A DNA stretch of 64,000 bases, taken from positions 1,798,001-1,862,000 of the forward strand of contig CAXXIY010000001.1 in the NCBI GenBank assembly GCA_963675995.2. The letters run 5' to 3'. Every line of letters begins with the position of its first letter. The stretch's first letter is position 1. The translations under genes and the position numbers were made by a program. The DNA is from JAAFHB01 sp963675995 (GTDB taxonomy: Bacteria > Bacteroidota > Bacteroidia > Bacteroidales > Prolixibacteraceae). The notes beneath the pieces are model-generated. The model ran no database searches, was not told where the DNA came from, and saw nothing but the letters and a program-made list of their open reading frames with translations. Of the stretch, positions 9,536-19,189 are shown piece after piece.

Positions 9536-12500
9536 ATGAAATACAACATCAAATTAAATATTATCAGGACTATTGCACTTCTTATCCTTTCAGGCATTTC
9601 CGAACAGCTCTGTTCACAGGTTGTTAACTATCCGATAACACCCCAAACTAAGCTGGAATACGGAAAATTAAAGGTTGGCTTTCGATCTGTTCCTGACGAA
9701 TACAAATTGCGAAACTTCTGGTTTTGGCTGAAAGGTGTCGCTACCAAAAAATCAATTACTCAGGATCTCGAAGCAATGAAAGCCAAAGGGTTCGGAGGAA
9801 CCCTCATTGGAGATAACGGAGCGCCGATTGGTCCCACAGGTCCCACTTTCATGAGCCCTGAATGGCTGGATTTGTTCGGACATGCCGTAAAAGAGGCCGA
9901 TCGGTTAGGTATTGAGCTAAGTATTAATATTCAGAGTGGATTTGGCGATCCCGGGAATCCGAATATTCAACCCGATAACGGGATGAAAAAGATAGTGTTC
10001 AGCGAAATTAAAGTAACCGGTCCCAAAAAGATGATTGAAAAATTGCCACAACCTCCATCACAGATATATTATAAAGATATTGCTGTGCAGGCATTTAGGA
10101 TTGATACTCAGCCGGGAAAAATCACCATGGGAATCAAAAACTGGTATGAAAAATCAATGAACAAGTCGGTTCCATGGAATAAGGAAGAGGATAGATTTAA
10201 CATGAGCCTATATTATGCTGATTTTCCGGACAGTATTAAATATGCCTCAATTGATCCGAAACAAATTATTGATCTGACGGGCCATTTTTCAGACGGGACC
10301 CTTACCTGGCAGGTTCCACCTGGGGAATGGAAAATTATCAGGTACGGAATGTCGGCCACGGGTAAAAAGAATGATTATGCAAGTCCGGGATATTTGGGAG
10401 GACTCTGTTATGATCAGATCAACAGACGAGGTGTTGAAGCGCAGTGGAGTGATGTTGCCAAACCACTCCTTGAAATTGCAAAGAAAAACGGGAATAGCCT
10501 CAAATTTGTCCATACCGACAGCTGGGAAATGGGGATGACCAACTGGACGCATGATTTTATGGATGAGTTTCAGAAGCGAAGAGGATACAGCTTAACGCCT
10601 TATCTTCCTGTACTAGCAGATCAGATTGTAGGTTCTCAGGAGATCTCAGACCGGTTTTTAGAGGATTTTCGATTAACGATCGGGGAGCTGGTCGCTGATC
10701 AGAACTATGCTGTCCTTAGGGACCTGGCCCATGAAAATGGAGTTCTTTTGCACTCTGAATCCGGAGGCCCTCATGCTGCACCCATCGATGGCTTGCAAAC
10801 CCTCGGTCGGAACGATATTCCGATGGGGGAATTTTGGGACAGGGCCAGTACCCACCGGGCGACAGATGGTCAGCGTCTGGCGGTGAAGCAGGGTTCGAGT
10901 AGTGCCCACATCTATGGAAAGCGATTCTTTGCTGCCGAAGGACCAACCTCAATAGGTCCTGCCTGGGAACGGAGTCCCCGCGATCTTAAAAGCAATATTG
11001 ACAGGGTCTTTTGTACGGGCGTTAATCGTATGTTCTGGCATACCTATTCCTCCTCTCCTGAAGAATATGGCCTGCCCGGCGTTGAATATTTTGCAGGGAC
11101 TCACCTCAACCGTAATGTGACCTGGTGGGATCAATCTGATGCATTTATCAGTTATCTCAACCGTTTGCAACTGTTACTTTCGCAGGGATTATACAATGCC
11201 GATATCTTAAATTATTATGGGACTGGTGTTCCACGATATGTTTTCCTGGATAGTGATGTTAAGAATGTTCCTCCCGGATACGCCTGGGATATGTGCAACA
11301 GTGAAGTTTTATTAACAAGGGCAAGTGTTAAAGACGGACGAATTTCCCTTCCTGATGGGATGAGTTATCGGTTATTGTCGCTTACCGATCAGAAAAATAT
11401 TGCTCTTCCTGTTCTTAGAAAAATCGAACAAATGGTTAAAGATGGAATTCTTCTGGTGGGACCTCCACCTGAAAGGGCTTCAGGATTAAGTGGATATCCT
11501 GAATCCGATAAGGAGCTAAAGGCCATTGTGAAAAAAGTTTGGGGAGATATTGATCAGAAAAACATTTTCTCACATAATTATGGCAAAGGGAAAGTTTACA
11601 GCGGGAAAACGATTGCAGAAGTACTGGAATCAGAAAAAATAACCCCTGATTTTTCCTGGTCGCCACGCCAGGATATCGGGATGGACTACATTCACCGCTC
11701 TGCTGATGATCTTGACATCTATTTTGTGACCAATAAATGGGCCAGGAAAGGTATTGATGATTTCCTATACCACTATCTGACTGACATCCCTGACAGGTTT
11801 ATTCAGACAACCTGCTCATTCAGGGTGGATGGAGAAAAGGAGATTGAACGGTGGGATCCTGTAACCGGGGCGATGACTCCTGTCGTTGTTTATAAACATG
11901 AAAACAACCGATATGAAATACCTGTTTCACTTGCTCCTGAAGGTTCTGCTTTTTTTGTATTCCGGAAATCACCCGAAAAAGTTCATCTGACAAACATTAA
12001 AAAAGAGGGAAGGTACATCACTTGCGGAAATACTCCCCTGATTGATGGCTCATCCGGAATTTTTGTTCAGGATCATATTGCTGAAATCTCAAAGACTGGC
12101 AGTTACCAGTTCAGCTGGAGTGATGGAAAGATATCGACTATTGAAGCGAAGAAAATCCCCATTGATCAGATTCTTGAAGGTCAATGGAAAGTCCGTTTTA
12201 TGGAAAGACCGACTTTAGGTGAACCAATGGATGCGGTGATGGATTCGCTCAAGTCGTGGACTAGTTTTTCACAACGTTCGATCAAATATTTTTCAGGTAC
12301 TGCCCGTTATACCAAGACATTCAATTTCCCCGGAAAAGTCCTGAGTAAAGATCGTGTTTACCTCGATCTGGGTAATGTTCAGGAGATGGCCATCATTAGG
12401 TTAAATGGGAAAGAGGTTTCAAAATGCTGGATTTCTCCCTATCGTGCAGATATATCACAATTTCTGAAAACAGGCGAAAATTTACTTGAGATCGACGTGA

Positions 12501-12676
12501 CCAATCTTTGGGTAAATCGGTTGGTTGGAGATGGAAAACTTCCCAAAGGGGAGCGACGCACCCAAACCAACATCGTCAAATTTGACGCTCCTGATGCTGA
12601 TCAGTATATGAGAGTCGCAGGATTATTGGGTCCCGTTAAACTACAATATTCACAAATATATCCGTTTAAAAAATAA
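9536..12676 (+). CDS. GH106 alpha-L-rhamnosidase
   Basis: The 1046-residue exported enzyme has a signal peptide over about residues 10-28 (TIALLILSGISEQLCSQ). It then shows the GH106 pattern: LRNFWFWLKGVATKKSITQ, MKAKGFGGTLIGDNG, a barrel-like domain with HTDSWEMGMTNWT and LHSESGGPHAAPIDG, AAEGPTSIGPAWERSP, GVNRMFWHTYSSSPEE, and a C-terminal beta-sandwich (about 900-1035) with VYLDLGNVQEMAIIRLNG. Length and motif order match the family, which releases L-rhamnose from pectic and other rhamnose-containing glycans by inversion. It sits between the propeller pair and a six-hairpin protein in one run of genes. Family assignment is strong; the exact substrate is not readable. Confidence 0.9.
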   Translation: MKYNIKLNIIRTIALLILSGISEQLCSQVVNYPITPQTKLEYGKLKVGFRSVPDEYKLRNFWFWLKGVATKKSITQDLEAMKAKGFGGTLIGDNGAPIGPTGPTFMSPEWLDLFGHAVKEADRLGIELSINIQSGFGDPGNPNIQPDNGMKKIVFSEIKVTGPKKMIEKLPQPPSQIYYKDIAVQAFRIDTQPGKITMGIKNWYEKSMNKSVPWNKEEDRFNMSLYYADFPDSIKYASIDPKQIIDLTGHFSDGTLTWQVPPGEWKIIRYGMSATGKKNDYASPGYLGGLCYDQINRRGVEAQWSDVAKPLLEIAKKNGNSLKFVHTDSWEMGMTNWTHDFMDEFQKRRGYSLTPYLPVLADQIVGSQEISDRFLEDFRLTIGELVADQNYAVLRDLAHENGVLLHSESGGPHAAPIDGLQTLGRNDIPMGEFWDRASTHRATDGQRLAVKQGSSSAHIYGKRFFAAEGPTSIGPAWERSPRDLKSNIDRVFCTGVNRMFWHTYSSSPEEYGLPGVEYFAGTHLNRNVTWWDQSDAFISYLNRLQLLLSQGLYNADILNYYGTGVPRYVFLDSDVKNVPPGYAWDMCNSEVLLTRASVKDGRISLPDGMSYRLLSLTDQKNIALPVLRKIEQMVKDGILLVGPPPERASGLSGYPESDKELKAIVKKVWGDIDQKNIFSHNYGKGKVYSGKTIAEVLESEKITPDFSWSPRQDIGMDYIHRSADDLDIYFVTNKWARKGIDDFLYHYLTDIPDRFIQTTCSFRVDGEKEIERWDPVTGAMTPVVVYKHENNRYEIPVSLAPEGSAFFVFRKSPEKVHLTNIKKEGRYITCGNTPLIDGSSGIFVQDHIAEISKTGSYQFSWSDGKISTIEAKKIPIDQILEGQWKVRFMERPTLGEPMDAVMDSLKSWTSFSQRSIKYFSGTARYTKTFNFPGKVLSKDRVYLDLGNVQEMAIIRLNGKEVSKCWISPYRADISQFLKTGENLLEIDVTNLWVNRLVGDGKLPKGERRTQTNIVKFDAPDADQYMRVAGLLGPVKLQYSQIYPFKK

Positions 12677-12681
12677 GGAGG
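12675..12681 (+). promoter_or_regulatory. Strong Shine-Dalgarno AAGGAGG overlapping the GH106 stop
   Basis: AAGGAGG lies 7 bases upstream of the ATG at 12689 and overlaps the TAA stop of the rhamnosidase gene (12674-12676). Such a complete Shine-Dalgarno is unusual in this window, where most starts have no purine-rich box. It supports the ATG at 12689 and a coupled translation of the two genes. Confidence 0.7.
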
Positions 12682-12688
12682 AATAAGT

Positions 12689-14872
12689 ATGATACAAAAA
12701 CCGTTTTTATCGGGACATATGTATTTTCTGCTTGCATTCTTCTGTCTGACTGCAGGTTACACCTCAGGGCAGAAATCTGCAAACCTTCCTGCCAAAGGTG
12801 TCGATGGATCACATTTTTCAGGCATCTATGTCGAAGGCGATGGCGATGTAAAGTTGCTGGATGCGCTCAACGCAGCATTTGAATCTACACGTCCTTCTCC
12901 CAACATGGCCAACCTGCCGTTACTCTACAAGCGCGACTGGAACGGGTATGTCGAGGGTCCGGTGTGGCCTTGCTGGTGGATACAGAATACTTTCGGAGCT
13001 ACCTTTTCTATGATGCCATTTCTGGGAGAGGAGCCCTATGCTTCGTGGATCGGAAATTCGCAGGCCATGTGGTTTACCCAGATGGGAGATGGTCAGCGCA
13101 AAGATGGGCGTGGACTTGTGGGGCCGGATGGGTGCCTGTGTGATGCCGCCTATTATCATCTCAACGGAGGGAGCAAAAATGGTTTTGGCGATCCACGCCT
13201 TCCCGGCGGAGCAGTCGGACAGGAATTGGATGGAAAAATCAGTTCACAGGGTGTCTGGTATAATCAGGGAGATGGCGCGATCGATGAAGATTGGTTCATC
13301 GGGACAACAGTAGCAGGATTGATCATGGAGTCAGATCGGCTTCTTGTTCGTCATGATGTGCCGGCTGCCACTGAGCGGTTGGGTCAGCTGAAGCGCGTAG
13401 CCGCATTTCTGGACACGCGTCGCGATTCGAAAGTTAATTTGCTGATTGGCGGAAAAGGGAGCAATCTTTTAGCACCATCGTATGCCCCCAGGAATAGCGA
13501 TGGGACGATCGGTCAGGGCTATCTCACTGAGCTTTCGGTTAATTATGTGGCAGGTTTGGAACGGCTGGCCGAAGTTTGCGATTTATGCAATCTTCCGGCT
13601 GATGCAAAACAATATCGTACAACTGCCGAAAAAGTTCGTCTGGCTTTGCCACGACTGATGACTCCGGAGGGTTATTTTATCCGTGGCGAGGACCTTGCGG
13701 GTACGCGTCGGGGTATTTTTGGGGCTGAGAAGCACGGCTATTTTGAAGCTCAACCCAACCATTTTGCAGGTGCATTCCGGGTTGTCGACGATCTATCTAA
13801 CAAACAGATTGTCCGTTTTATGCTGGATAAGGTCAAAGGTCCCCGGGAACCCGGAAGTCTTGCACCTCATGGTCTTATCATACCTAATTATCCCGGCTAC
13901 GATGATCATGCCGGTGAAGGTGATATGACCTACGGCTTTTGGTGTAATGGTGGCGGTTGGCCGGCTCACCAGGGAACGATGGATATGGCATGTTTCAGGG
14001 CTGACGAATTTGATCATCCCTTCGTCGCATGGGCAGCAATGCGGCCGATGATGGAGGCTTTCCGCGCTGAGACCCCCTTACGTTCATGGGGATTGCTCCC
14101 ATGGAAAGGAACTCTTCGGCAACCTTATAACCTGGTTTATGATTGCTGGGGTGCTTCGGGTGGACTTCTTCGCGCTTTATTCGAATACGAATATACTGCT
14201 AAAGGTATTCGGCTATGGCCACATCTGCCTCCAGGCATTACACGACTGGTACAAAAAATTCCAGCCTCATTTGGTCATACACGGATATTCATTGGTGCTA
14301 CAGGCGTTGGTAAACCTATTAAAGTACTTGTTAATGGCAAATCATTACCAATGGAACCTGATGGCTCGGTATTCCTTCAGCTTGATGGCGCCAGGAAAAA
14401 TATAACCGTTGAATTTCTGCTGGGTAATGCAAAATCAAAAGGCATATCGGTTATTCGCTCAAAAACGATCATTCCATCCGTAAATGATAAGAATTTCTGG
14501 GAACTGGCTTCCCGGTTGGACACCACAAATAATCCCCCGGATTTTGCCACTGCCGGAGTGTTTCTAAAATTGATGGAGCACGCTCAACTTGGTGATTCTT
14601 TTGAAGCTGGTCAGGCACGGGTAATTATCCAGGTAATCACTGCCCTGAATGAACGTCGTATGCTTTTAGCCAATGGGATTTTACACACCCCTCTGCTTGA
14701 AGGTATTCCTGCTGCCAAACCTGATGAAGTGGAAAAACTTTATGCAAAACAGGCCAGGTTTATATTCGGTGGTTTGCAGGACCATCTCACCGGGCGCTCA
14801 CTTCAGCGATATCCCGTCAGCCCAAAGGTCTATCAACTGGCAATGGAAGCAGGATTGATTAAGAATAGGTAA
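12689..14872 (+). CDS. Secreted six-hairpin glycosidase-like protein with extra C-terminal helical domain
   Basis: The 727-residue protein has a signal peptide ending near TSGQ. Residues about 40-500 are rich in the aromatic and acidic motifs of alpha/alpha toroid glycosidases: KRDWNGYVEGPVWPCWWIQN, GQGYLTELSVNYVAGLERLAE, WCNGGGWPAHQGTMDMACFR and LVYDCWGASGGLLRALFEYE. A short beta-rich segment follows (about 510-580). Residues about 605-727 form a helical region (KLMEHAQLGDSFEAGQARVI, ...GGLQDHLTGRSLQRYP) that I do not recognise. The ATG is preceded by a strong Shine-Dalgarno. GH63/GH78-like fold membership is plausible, but I cannot give a family. Context suggests action on the same rhamnose/fucose-containing substrate. 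Confidence 0.65.
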   Translation: MIQKPFLSGHMYFLLAFFCLTAGYTSGQKSANLPAKGVDGSHFSGIYVEGDGDVKLLDALNAAFESTRPSPNMANLPLLYKRDWNGYVEGPVWPCWWIQNTFGATFSMMPFLGEEPYASWIGNSQAMWFTQMGDGQRKDGRGLVGPDGCLCDAAYYHLNGGSKNGFGDPRLPGGAVGQELDGKISSQGVWYNQGDGAIDEDWFIGTTVAGLIMESDRLLVRHDVPAATERLGQLKRVAAFLDTRRDSKVNLLIGGKGSNLLAPSYAPRNSDGTIGQGYLTELSVNYVAGLERLAEVCDLCNLPADAKQYRTTAEKVRLALPRLMTPEGYFIRGEDLAGTRRGIFGAEKHGYFEAQPNHFAGAFRVVDDLSNKQIVRFMLDKVKGPREPGSLAPHGLIIPNYPGYDDHAGEGDMTYGFWCNGGGWPAHQGTMDMACFRADEFDHPFVAWAAMRPMMEAFRAETPLRSWGLLPWKGTLRQPYNLVYDCWGASGGLLRALFEYEYTAKGIRLWPHLPPGITRLVQKIPASFGHTRIFIGATGVGKPIKVLVNGKSLPMEPDGSVFLQLDGARKNITVEFLLGNAKSKGISVIRSKTIIPSVNDKNFWELASRLDTTNNPPDFATAGVFLKLMEHAQLGDSFEAGQARVIIQVITALNERRMLLANGILHTPLLEGIPAAKPDEVEKLYAKQARFIFGGLQDHLTGRSLQRYPVSPKVYQLAMEAGLIKNR

Positions 14873-14896
14873 ATTTTTACTAAAACAGCCAACCAG

Positions 14897-16693
14897 ATGA
14901 TAATTCAATTATCCCTGAAAAAATCAGATCCAGGACGAATCTTCCTTATACTATTATTCATTCTATTTGTAAATCTTGCCTGTTTTGGACAATCACAAAT
15001 TATTGAAAATGGAGGGAAGATTCCGCTACCAAATAAAGCCCAGTTAAGGTGGCAGAATTATGAACAAACCATGTTTGTTTGTCTGGATCCAGCCACGTGG
15101 CAGGGTCGCGAATATGACAACCATACAACCCCTCTGAACCGGATTAATCCATCCAGCTTAAATACAGATCAATGGTGTGAAGTAGCCAAATCGTGGGGCG
15201 CTAAACTAATCCTTTTTGTGGCCAAACATACCGGGGGTTTTTGCTGGTGGCAAACAAATACGACTGATTATGGTATCAAAAATACTCCCTGGAAAAATGG
15301 CAAAGGCGACGTATTGAAGGAGTTGTCGGCATCGTGCAAAAAATATGGATTGGATCTGGGAATCTATGTTTATCCCGGTGACGAGACATGGGGAGCTGGT
15401 ATCGGGAGCGGGGGAGTCACCAAAGATCCAGCCAGGCAGGAGGGTTACAACAAGATATTTCGTCAGCAAATGACCGAAGTATTAACCAACTATGGACCTG
15501 TTCACGAAGTATGGTTTGACGGAAGTTGTTTTATTAATGTCAATGACCTGTTGGAAAAATACGCCTCAGATGCTGTAATTCTGCAGGGACCAATGGCCAA
15601 TTTGAGGTGGGTGGGTAATGAAGATGGATATGCCCCGTTTTCAAACTGGTACACACTTAATCGTAAGGATCTTAAGACAGGAGTGGCTACAGCTCTACAA
15701 TCCGACCCTTTTGGGGATGCTTACGCCCCGGTTGAAATTGATGTTCCTTTACTGAAAAACAAGGGGCATAAATGGTTCTGGGGACCCAATACAGATCACC
15801 TGATCCTTTCGACTGATCAGTTAATGAATTTATACTATCGGTCTGTCGGGAGAGGAGCTCTGCTGTTGTTGAATTCAACACCCGATACAACCGGTTTGAT
15901 ACCTCAGTCACACGTAAAAGCTTATGCAGAATTCGGAAAGGAGATACATCAACGATTTGATCATCCTGTTAAGAAAACAAAAGGGGAGGGAAGCCCCTTA
16001 GTTTTGAATTTACCACAACCTTTGGAAATCAATCACGTCCTTTTACAGGAAGATCTCACCTATGGGCAACGGATTCTCGCCTTCACCGTTGAAGGGATTG
16101 ATGAAAAGGGGCAAACCATCAATTTGTATGAAGGGAGCTCTGTCGGATATAAACGCATCTGTTGTTTTTCTCCGGTCACTGTTAAGAAAATATTGGTCTC
16201 CTTCACCAATACAAAAGCGAAACCAAAAATCACCAACTTTGCGGTTTATCACATTGAAGGTGTTAGCCTGGAACCTGAAAAAAGGAACGATACGGGAAGA
16301 TTTTATGATGCCATTGCGCGTAGAAATGGAACGGACTGGCCGGAAGAACCAGGCATTGAAATTGGTGAATGGGACAATAACTCCTATCCAGAGAACGAGT
16401 GGAAAGATGTAAGTTTTGAATTGACCAGATACCTCACCAAAATTGGTCAGTATGAGGTTACATTTGAATCACCGGATCATAAGCCATCAGGTCTCGACTT
16501 CAAGGAGTGGGAATTGGAAATGTATGGAGGAAAAGCAATGAATTCCATAGAACTCATCAAAGGTCGTTCAACATTCAGGATTACCCGTTCACAACAGACG
16601 CTCGATGAATTTCCGACCATATTAAAACTTAAAATTAAAAGTATGCATGTGAAAACATCAGGTAGGATCATCGTCAAAAGATGGACCTATTGA
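14897..16693 (+). CDS. GH29 alpha-L-fucosidase
   Basis: The 598-residue secreted protein has a signal peptide at about residues 14-32 (RIFLILLFILFVNLACFGQ). The TIM-barrel domain (about 45-345) shows GAKLILFVAKHTGGFCWWQT, the Bacteroidota version of the KHHDGF motif, then WKNGKGDVLKEL, LGIYVYPGDETWG and EVWFDGS. Asp208 in EVWFDGS aligns with the GH29 catalytic nucleophile. A beta-sandwich domain and a second C-terminal domain (about 430-598) follow, the latter resembling F5/8-type carbohydrate-binding modules. The enzyme would remove alpha-linked L-fucose by retention in the periplasm or at the surface. The HTGG variant suggests the more linkage-selective branch of GH29, which is an inference. 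Confidence 0.88.
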   Translation: MIIQLSLKKSDPGRIFLILLFILFVNLACFGQSQIIENGGKIPLPNKAQLRWQNYEQTMFVCLDPATWQGREYDNHTTPLNRINPSSLNTDQWCEVAKSWGAKLILFVAKHTGGFCWWQTNTTDYGIKNTPWKNGKGDVLKELSASCKKYGLDLGIYVYPGDETWGAGIGSGGVTKDPARQEGYNKIFRQQMTEVLTNYGPVHEVWFDGSCFINVNDLLEKYASDAVILQGPMANLRWVGNEDGYAPFSNWYTLNRKDLKTGVATALQSDPFGDAYAPVEIDVPLLKNKGHKWFWGPNTDHLILSTDQLMNLYYRSVGRGALLLLNSTPDTTGLIPQSHVKAYAEFGKEIHQRFDHPVKKTKGEGSPLVLNLPQPLEINHVLLQEDLTYGQRILAFTVEGIDEKGQTINLYEGSSVGYKRICCFSPVTVKKILVSFTNTKAKPKITNFAVYHIEGVSLEPEKRNDTGRFYDAIARRNGTDWPEEPGIEIGEWDNNSYPENEWKDVSFELTRYLTKIGQYEVTFESPDHKPSGLDFKEWELEMYGGKAMNSIELIKGRSTFRITRSQQTLDEFPTILKLKIKSMHVKTSGRIIVKRWTY

Positions 16694-16743
16694 TGAATTC
16701 AAAAATTTCATAAAATAAACATGAGATCTTAAATAACACCAGA

Positions 16744-17778
16744 ATGAATCACAGAGATCGTTTTTTCGCAACCATACACCACCAACCGGTTGACCGGCCT
16801 GCTTCATGGCTTGGATTACCTGTCCCCTCGGCCGAACCGGAACTGATGAAATATTTCGGTGTAACCAGTATTGACCAGCTTCGTAAGGTCCTCGATGATG
16901 ATATCTATCCCATTGAGGTACCTTATCATTATCCCCCGTCGAACCACATTGCCTGCGCCTTCAATTTTGCAAAAGTGAGTCATTTGGACAAACCAGACGA
17001 GAGAACCCTTACTGCCCCCGGATTTTTTGAAGATTACTCGGAAATTTCGGATGTGGATAAATTCCCATGGCCCGACCCGGTATTGTATCTCGACCGTGCA
17101 GAATCAGCCAGAAGAGTTACCGCTGCGCCAACTGACCGGATTAAGATGGGGATTCTCTGGAGTGCCCATTTTCAGGATACCTGCGCAGCCTTTGGAATGG
17201 AGCAGGCTTTGATGGTGATGCTTTATAATTCAGAGATGTTCCTCGCTGTAATTGACCGGATTACTGACTTTTATCTCAAAGCAAACGAGCTATTTTATGA
17301 ATCAACCAGGGGTTTGCTCGATGCTGTATTAATTGGAAATGATTTTGGTAGTCAAACCGGTTTGATGGTCGATCCGAACAGTTTGCGTGAATTTGTTTTT
17401 CCAGGTACAAAAAAATTGATTGAACAGGCAAAAAGTTATGGGCTTACGGTGATGCACCACTCATGTGGTTCGATCTTTCCGATTATTCAGGATCTGACTG
17501 ATTTGGGTGCCGACATTATTCATCCGGTTCAGGCACTCGCCAATGAAATGGATGCCCCAAATCTAAAAAAACACTTTAATGGAAAAGTTGCATTTTGTGG
17601 TGGTGTCGATGCACAAAACCTGCTGGTGAATGGGAAACCCGGGGAAGTTGCAAAAAAGGTGACCGAACTGAAGAAGTTGTTTCCTACCGGATTGATTATC
17701 TCTCCAAGTCATGAAGCCATTTTGCCCGATATTGCTCCGGCAAATATCGAAGCAATGTTTAATGCTGTAAAAATATAA
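16744..17778 (+). CDS. URO-D family (MtaA/CmuA-like) protein
   Basis: The 344-residue cytoplasmic protein (no signal peptide) has the uroporphyrinogen-decarboxylase fold signature: MNHRDRFFATIHHQPVDRPA, a GNDFGSQTGLMVDP loop, VMHHSCGSIFPIIQDLTDLG and an ending SPSHEAILPDIAPANIEAM. It retains the H-x-C pair (His239, Cys241) of the methylcobamide methyltransferase branch, but the third metal-binding Cys of MtaA-type enzymes is replaced by His323 (SPSHE). That makes it one of the many URO-D relatives found in sugar loci whose reaction is not established. It is not a heme-pathway HemE. Its stop is 2 bases from the start of the LarA-like gene, so the two are almost certainly co-translated. Confidence 0.8.
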   Translation: MNHRDRFFATIHHQPVDRPASWLGLPVPSAEPELMKYFGVTSIDQLRKVLDDDIYPIEVPYHYPPSNHIACAFNFAKVSHLDKPDERTLTAPGFFEDYSEISDVDKFPWPDPVLYLDRAESARRVTAAPTDRIKMGILWSAHFQDTCAAFGMEQALMVMLYNSEMFLAVIDRITDFYLKANELFYESTRGLLDAVLIGNDFGSQTGLMVDPNSLREFVFPGTKKLIEQAKSYGLTVMHHSCGSIFPIIQDLTDLGADIIHPVQALANEMDAPNLKKHFNGKVAFCGGVDAQNLLVNGKPGEVAKKVTELKKLFPTGLIISPSHEAILPDIAPANIEAMFNAVKI

Positions 17779-17780
17779 TA

Positions 17781-19052
17781 ATGGTTAATATTAATTTACC
17801 ATATGGAAAATCCCACGTTTCCTGTTCAATACCAACAAATCGCCTGTCCGGGATTCTGATTCCTGCAGGTTTCCCTGCCGGGCATGGAAAGTCACAGGAA
17901 AAAATAGTATTGGATGCACTTGAAGATCCGATAGAAAGCTCCAGCTTATGCGACCTATCAATTGGTAAACAGAATATCGTTCTTATTGTAAGTGATCATA
18001 CACGCCCGGTACCAAGTAAAATAATCACACCATTAATACTGAATGAAATACGCAGGGGGAATCCCGGGGCCTATATCACCATTTTGATTTCCACGGGAAC
18101 TCACCGGGCTTCCACACGTGAAGAACTCATTGATAAATTTGGATCCGAAATTGTGGCGAAAGAACGAATTGTGATGCATAATGCCGTCGATTCAGAAGTA
18201 GTAAGTATCGGATCGCTGCCTTCAGGTGGAAACGTGCTGATAAATAAAATTGCCGCTGAAGCTGACCTTCTGGTGGCGGAAGGATTTATAGAGCCTCATT
18301 TTTTCGCAGGTTTTTCGGGTGGGCGAAAAAGCGTTTTCCCGGGTATTACCAACCGACAATCTGTACTGGCTAACCATTGTGCCGCGTTTATTGCTCATCC
18401 GAAATGCCGCACCGGAATTTTAGAAGGGAACCCTATTCACGAAGAGATGGTCTTTGCAGCAAAAATCGCCGGACTCGCATTCATTGTCAATGTAGTGCTG
18501 GACGAGGATAAAAAAATTATTGCTGCGTTTACAGGCCATTTTAAGACGGCGCACCAAAAAGGTGCAGATTTCATGACTTCCCTGGCCCGGGTGAACCGAC
18601 AACCTGCAGATATCGTAATCACCACCAACGGAGGGTATCCGCTGGATCAGAATATTTACCAGTCTGTAAAAGGGATGACGGCAGCGGAGGCAAATTGTCT
18701 TCCTGGCGGGGTGATCATAATGGTGGCGGAATGCAGCGACGGACATGGCGGATTGTCTTTCTTAAACACTTTCAGGAGCGAAAAAAGTATACAGGAGATT
18801 GAAAATGAAATTCTTTCACGCGACAAAAATCAAACGGTAATGGATCAGTGGGAATCACAGATATTAGCCCGTATTTTACTAAAACATCAGGTGATCATGG
18901 TTACAACGGCTTCGGAGGAGATGGTGAATGTATTCAGGATGCACTTTACCGCCACAGTCGATGAGGCGATTGTAAAGGCAGGTGAGCTGCTGAATAACCC
19001 CGAGGCTAAAATTACTGTAATACCTAATGGAATTTCAGTGATCGTTAGGTGA
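17781..19052 (+). CDS. LarA-like nickel-pincer-nucleotide racemase/epimerase
   Basis: The 423-residue cytoplasmic protein of the LarA (lactate racemase, DUF2088) family is full length. The residues that hold the nickel-pincer cofactor in Lactiplantibacillus plantarum LarA all have counterparts: His108 in STGTHR, His173 and Lys183 in EPHFFAGFSGGRK, and His199 in LANHC. Spacings of 10 and 26 residues are conserved exactly. SDHTRPVP (about 71-78) is the early family motif. It should therefore bind the cofactor and racemise or epimerise an alpha-hydroxy acid. The natural substrate is unlikely to be lactate here: the gene follows hydrolases for rhamnose- and fucose-containing glycans, so an aldonic acid is a plausible guess. 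No larB, larC or larE for cofactor synthesis lies in the window. Confidence 0.85.
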   Translation: MVNINLPYGKSHVSCSIPTNRLSGILIPAGFPAGHGKSQEKIVLDALEDPIESSSLCDLSIGKQNIVLIVSDHTRPVPSKIITPLILNEIRRGNPGAYITILISTGTHRASTREELIDKFGSEIVAKERIVMHNAVDSEVVSIGSLPSGGNVLINKIAAEADLLVAEGFIEPHFFAGFSGGRKSVFPGITNRQSVLANHCAAFIAHPKCRTGILEGNPIHEEMVFAAKIAGLAFIVNVVLDEDKKIIAAFTGHFKTAHQKGADFMTSLARVNRQPADIVITTNGGYPLDQNIYQSVKGMTAAEANCLPGGVIIMVAECSDGHGGLSFLNTFRSEKSIQEIENEILSRDKNQTVMDQWESQILARILLKHQVIMVTTASEEMVNVFRMHFTATVDEAIVKAGELLNNPEAKITVIPNGISVIVR

Positions 19053-19189
19053 TTATGTGTTGTAGGCTGGGCCTGCTGCACCTTTGGGTGGAGGTGTTTT
19101 GCAAATCCTTTATATACACGATAAGACCGCATTGAACAGTGTATTACACTAACTATTTTTTCTATCTTCGGCCTTTTAATTTGCCGGTC

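Noticed and set aside
16744..17778. HemE uroporphyrinogen decarboxylase
   Set aside because: It sits in a sugar locus, shares the H-x-C motif of the methyltransferase branch, and lacks the typical HemE start motif, so a heme role is not supported.
229..19052. Calling the locus a complete Sus-type PUL
   Set aside because: No SusC, SusD or regulator is visible in the window; only the hydrolytic and downstream part can be supported.
19139..19189. Longer N terminus of the CBM9/DUF5916 protein from a GTG
   Set aside because: It would place 17 polar and aromatic residues before a standard signal peptide that begins at the ATG at 19190.
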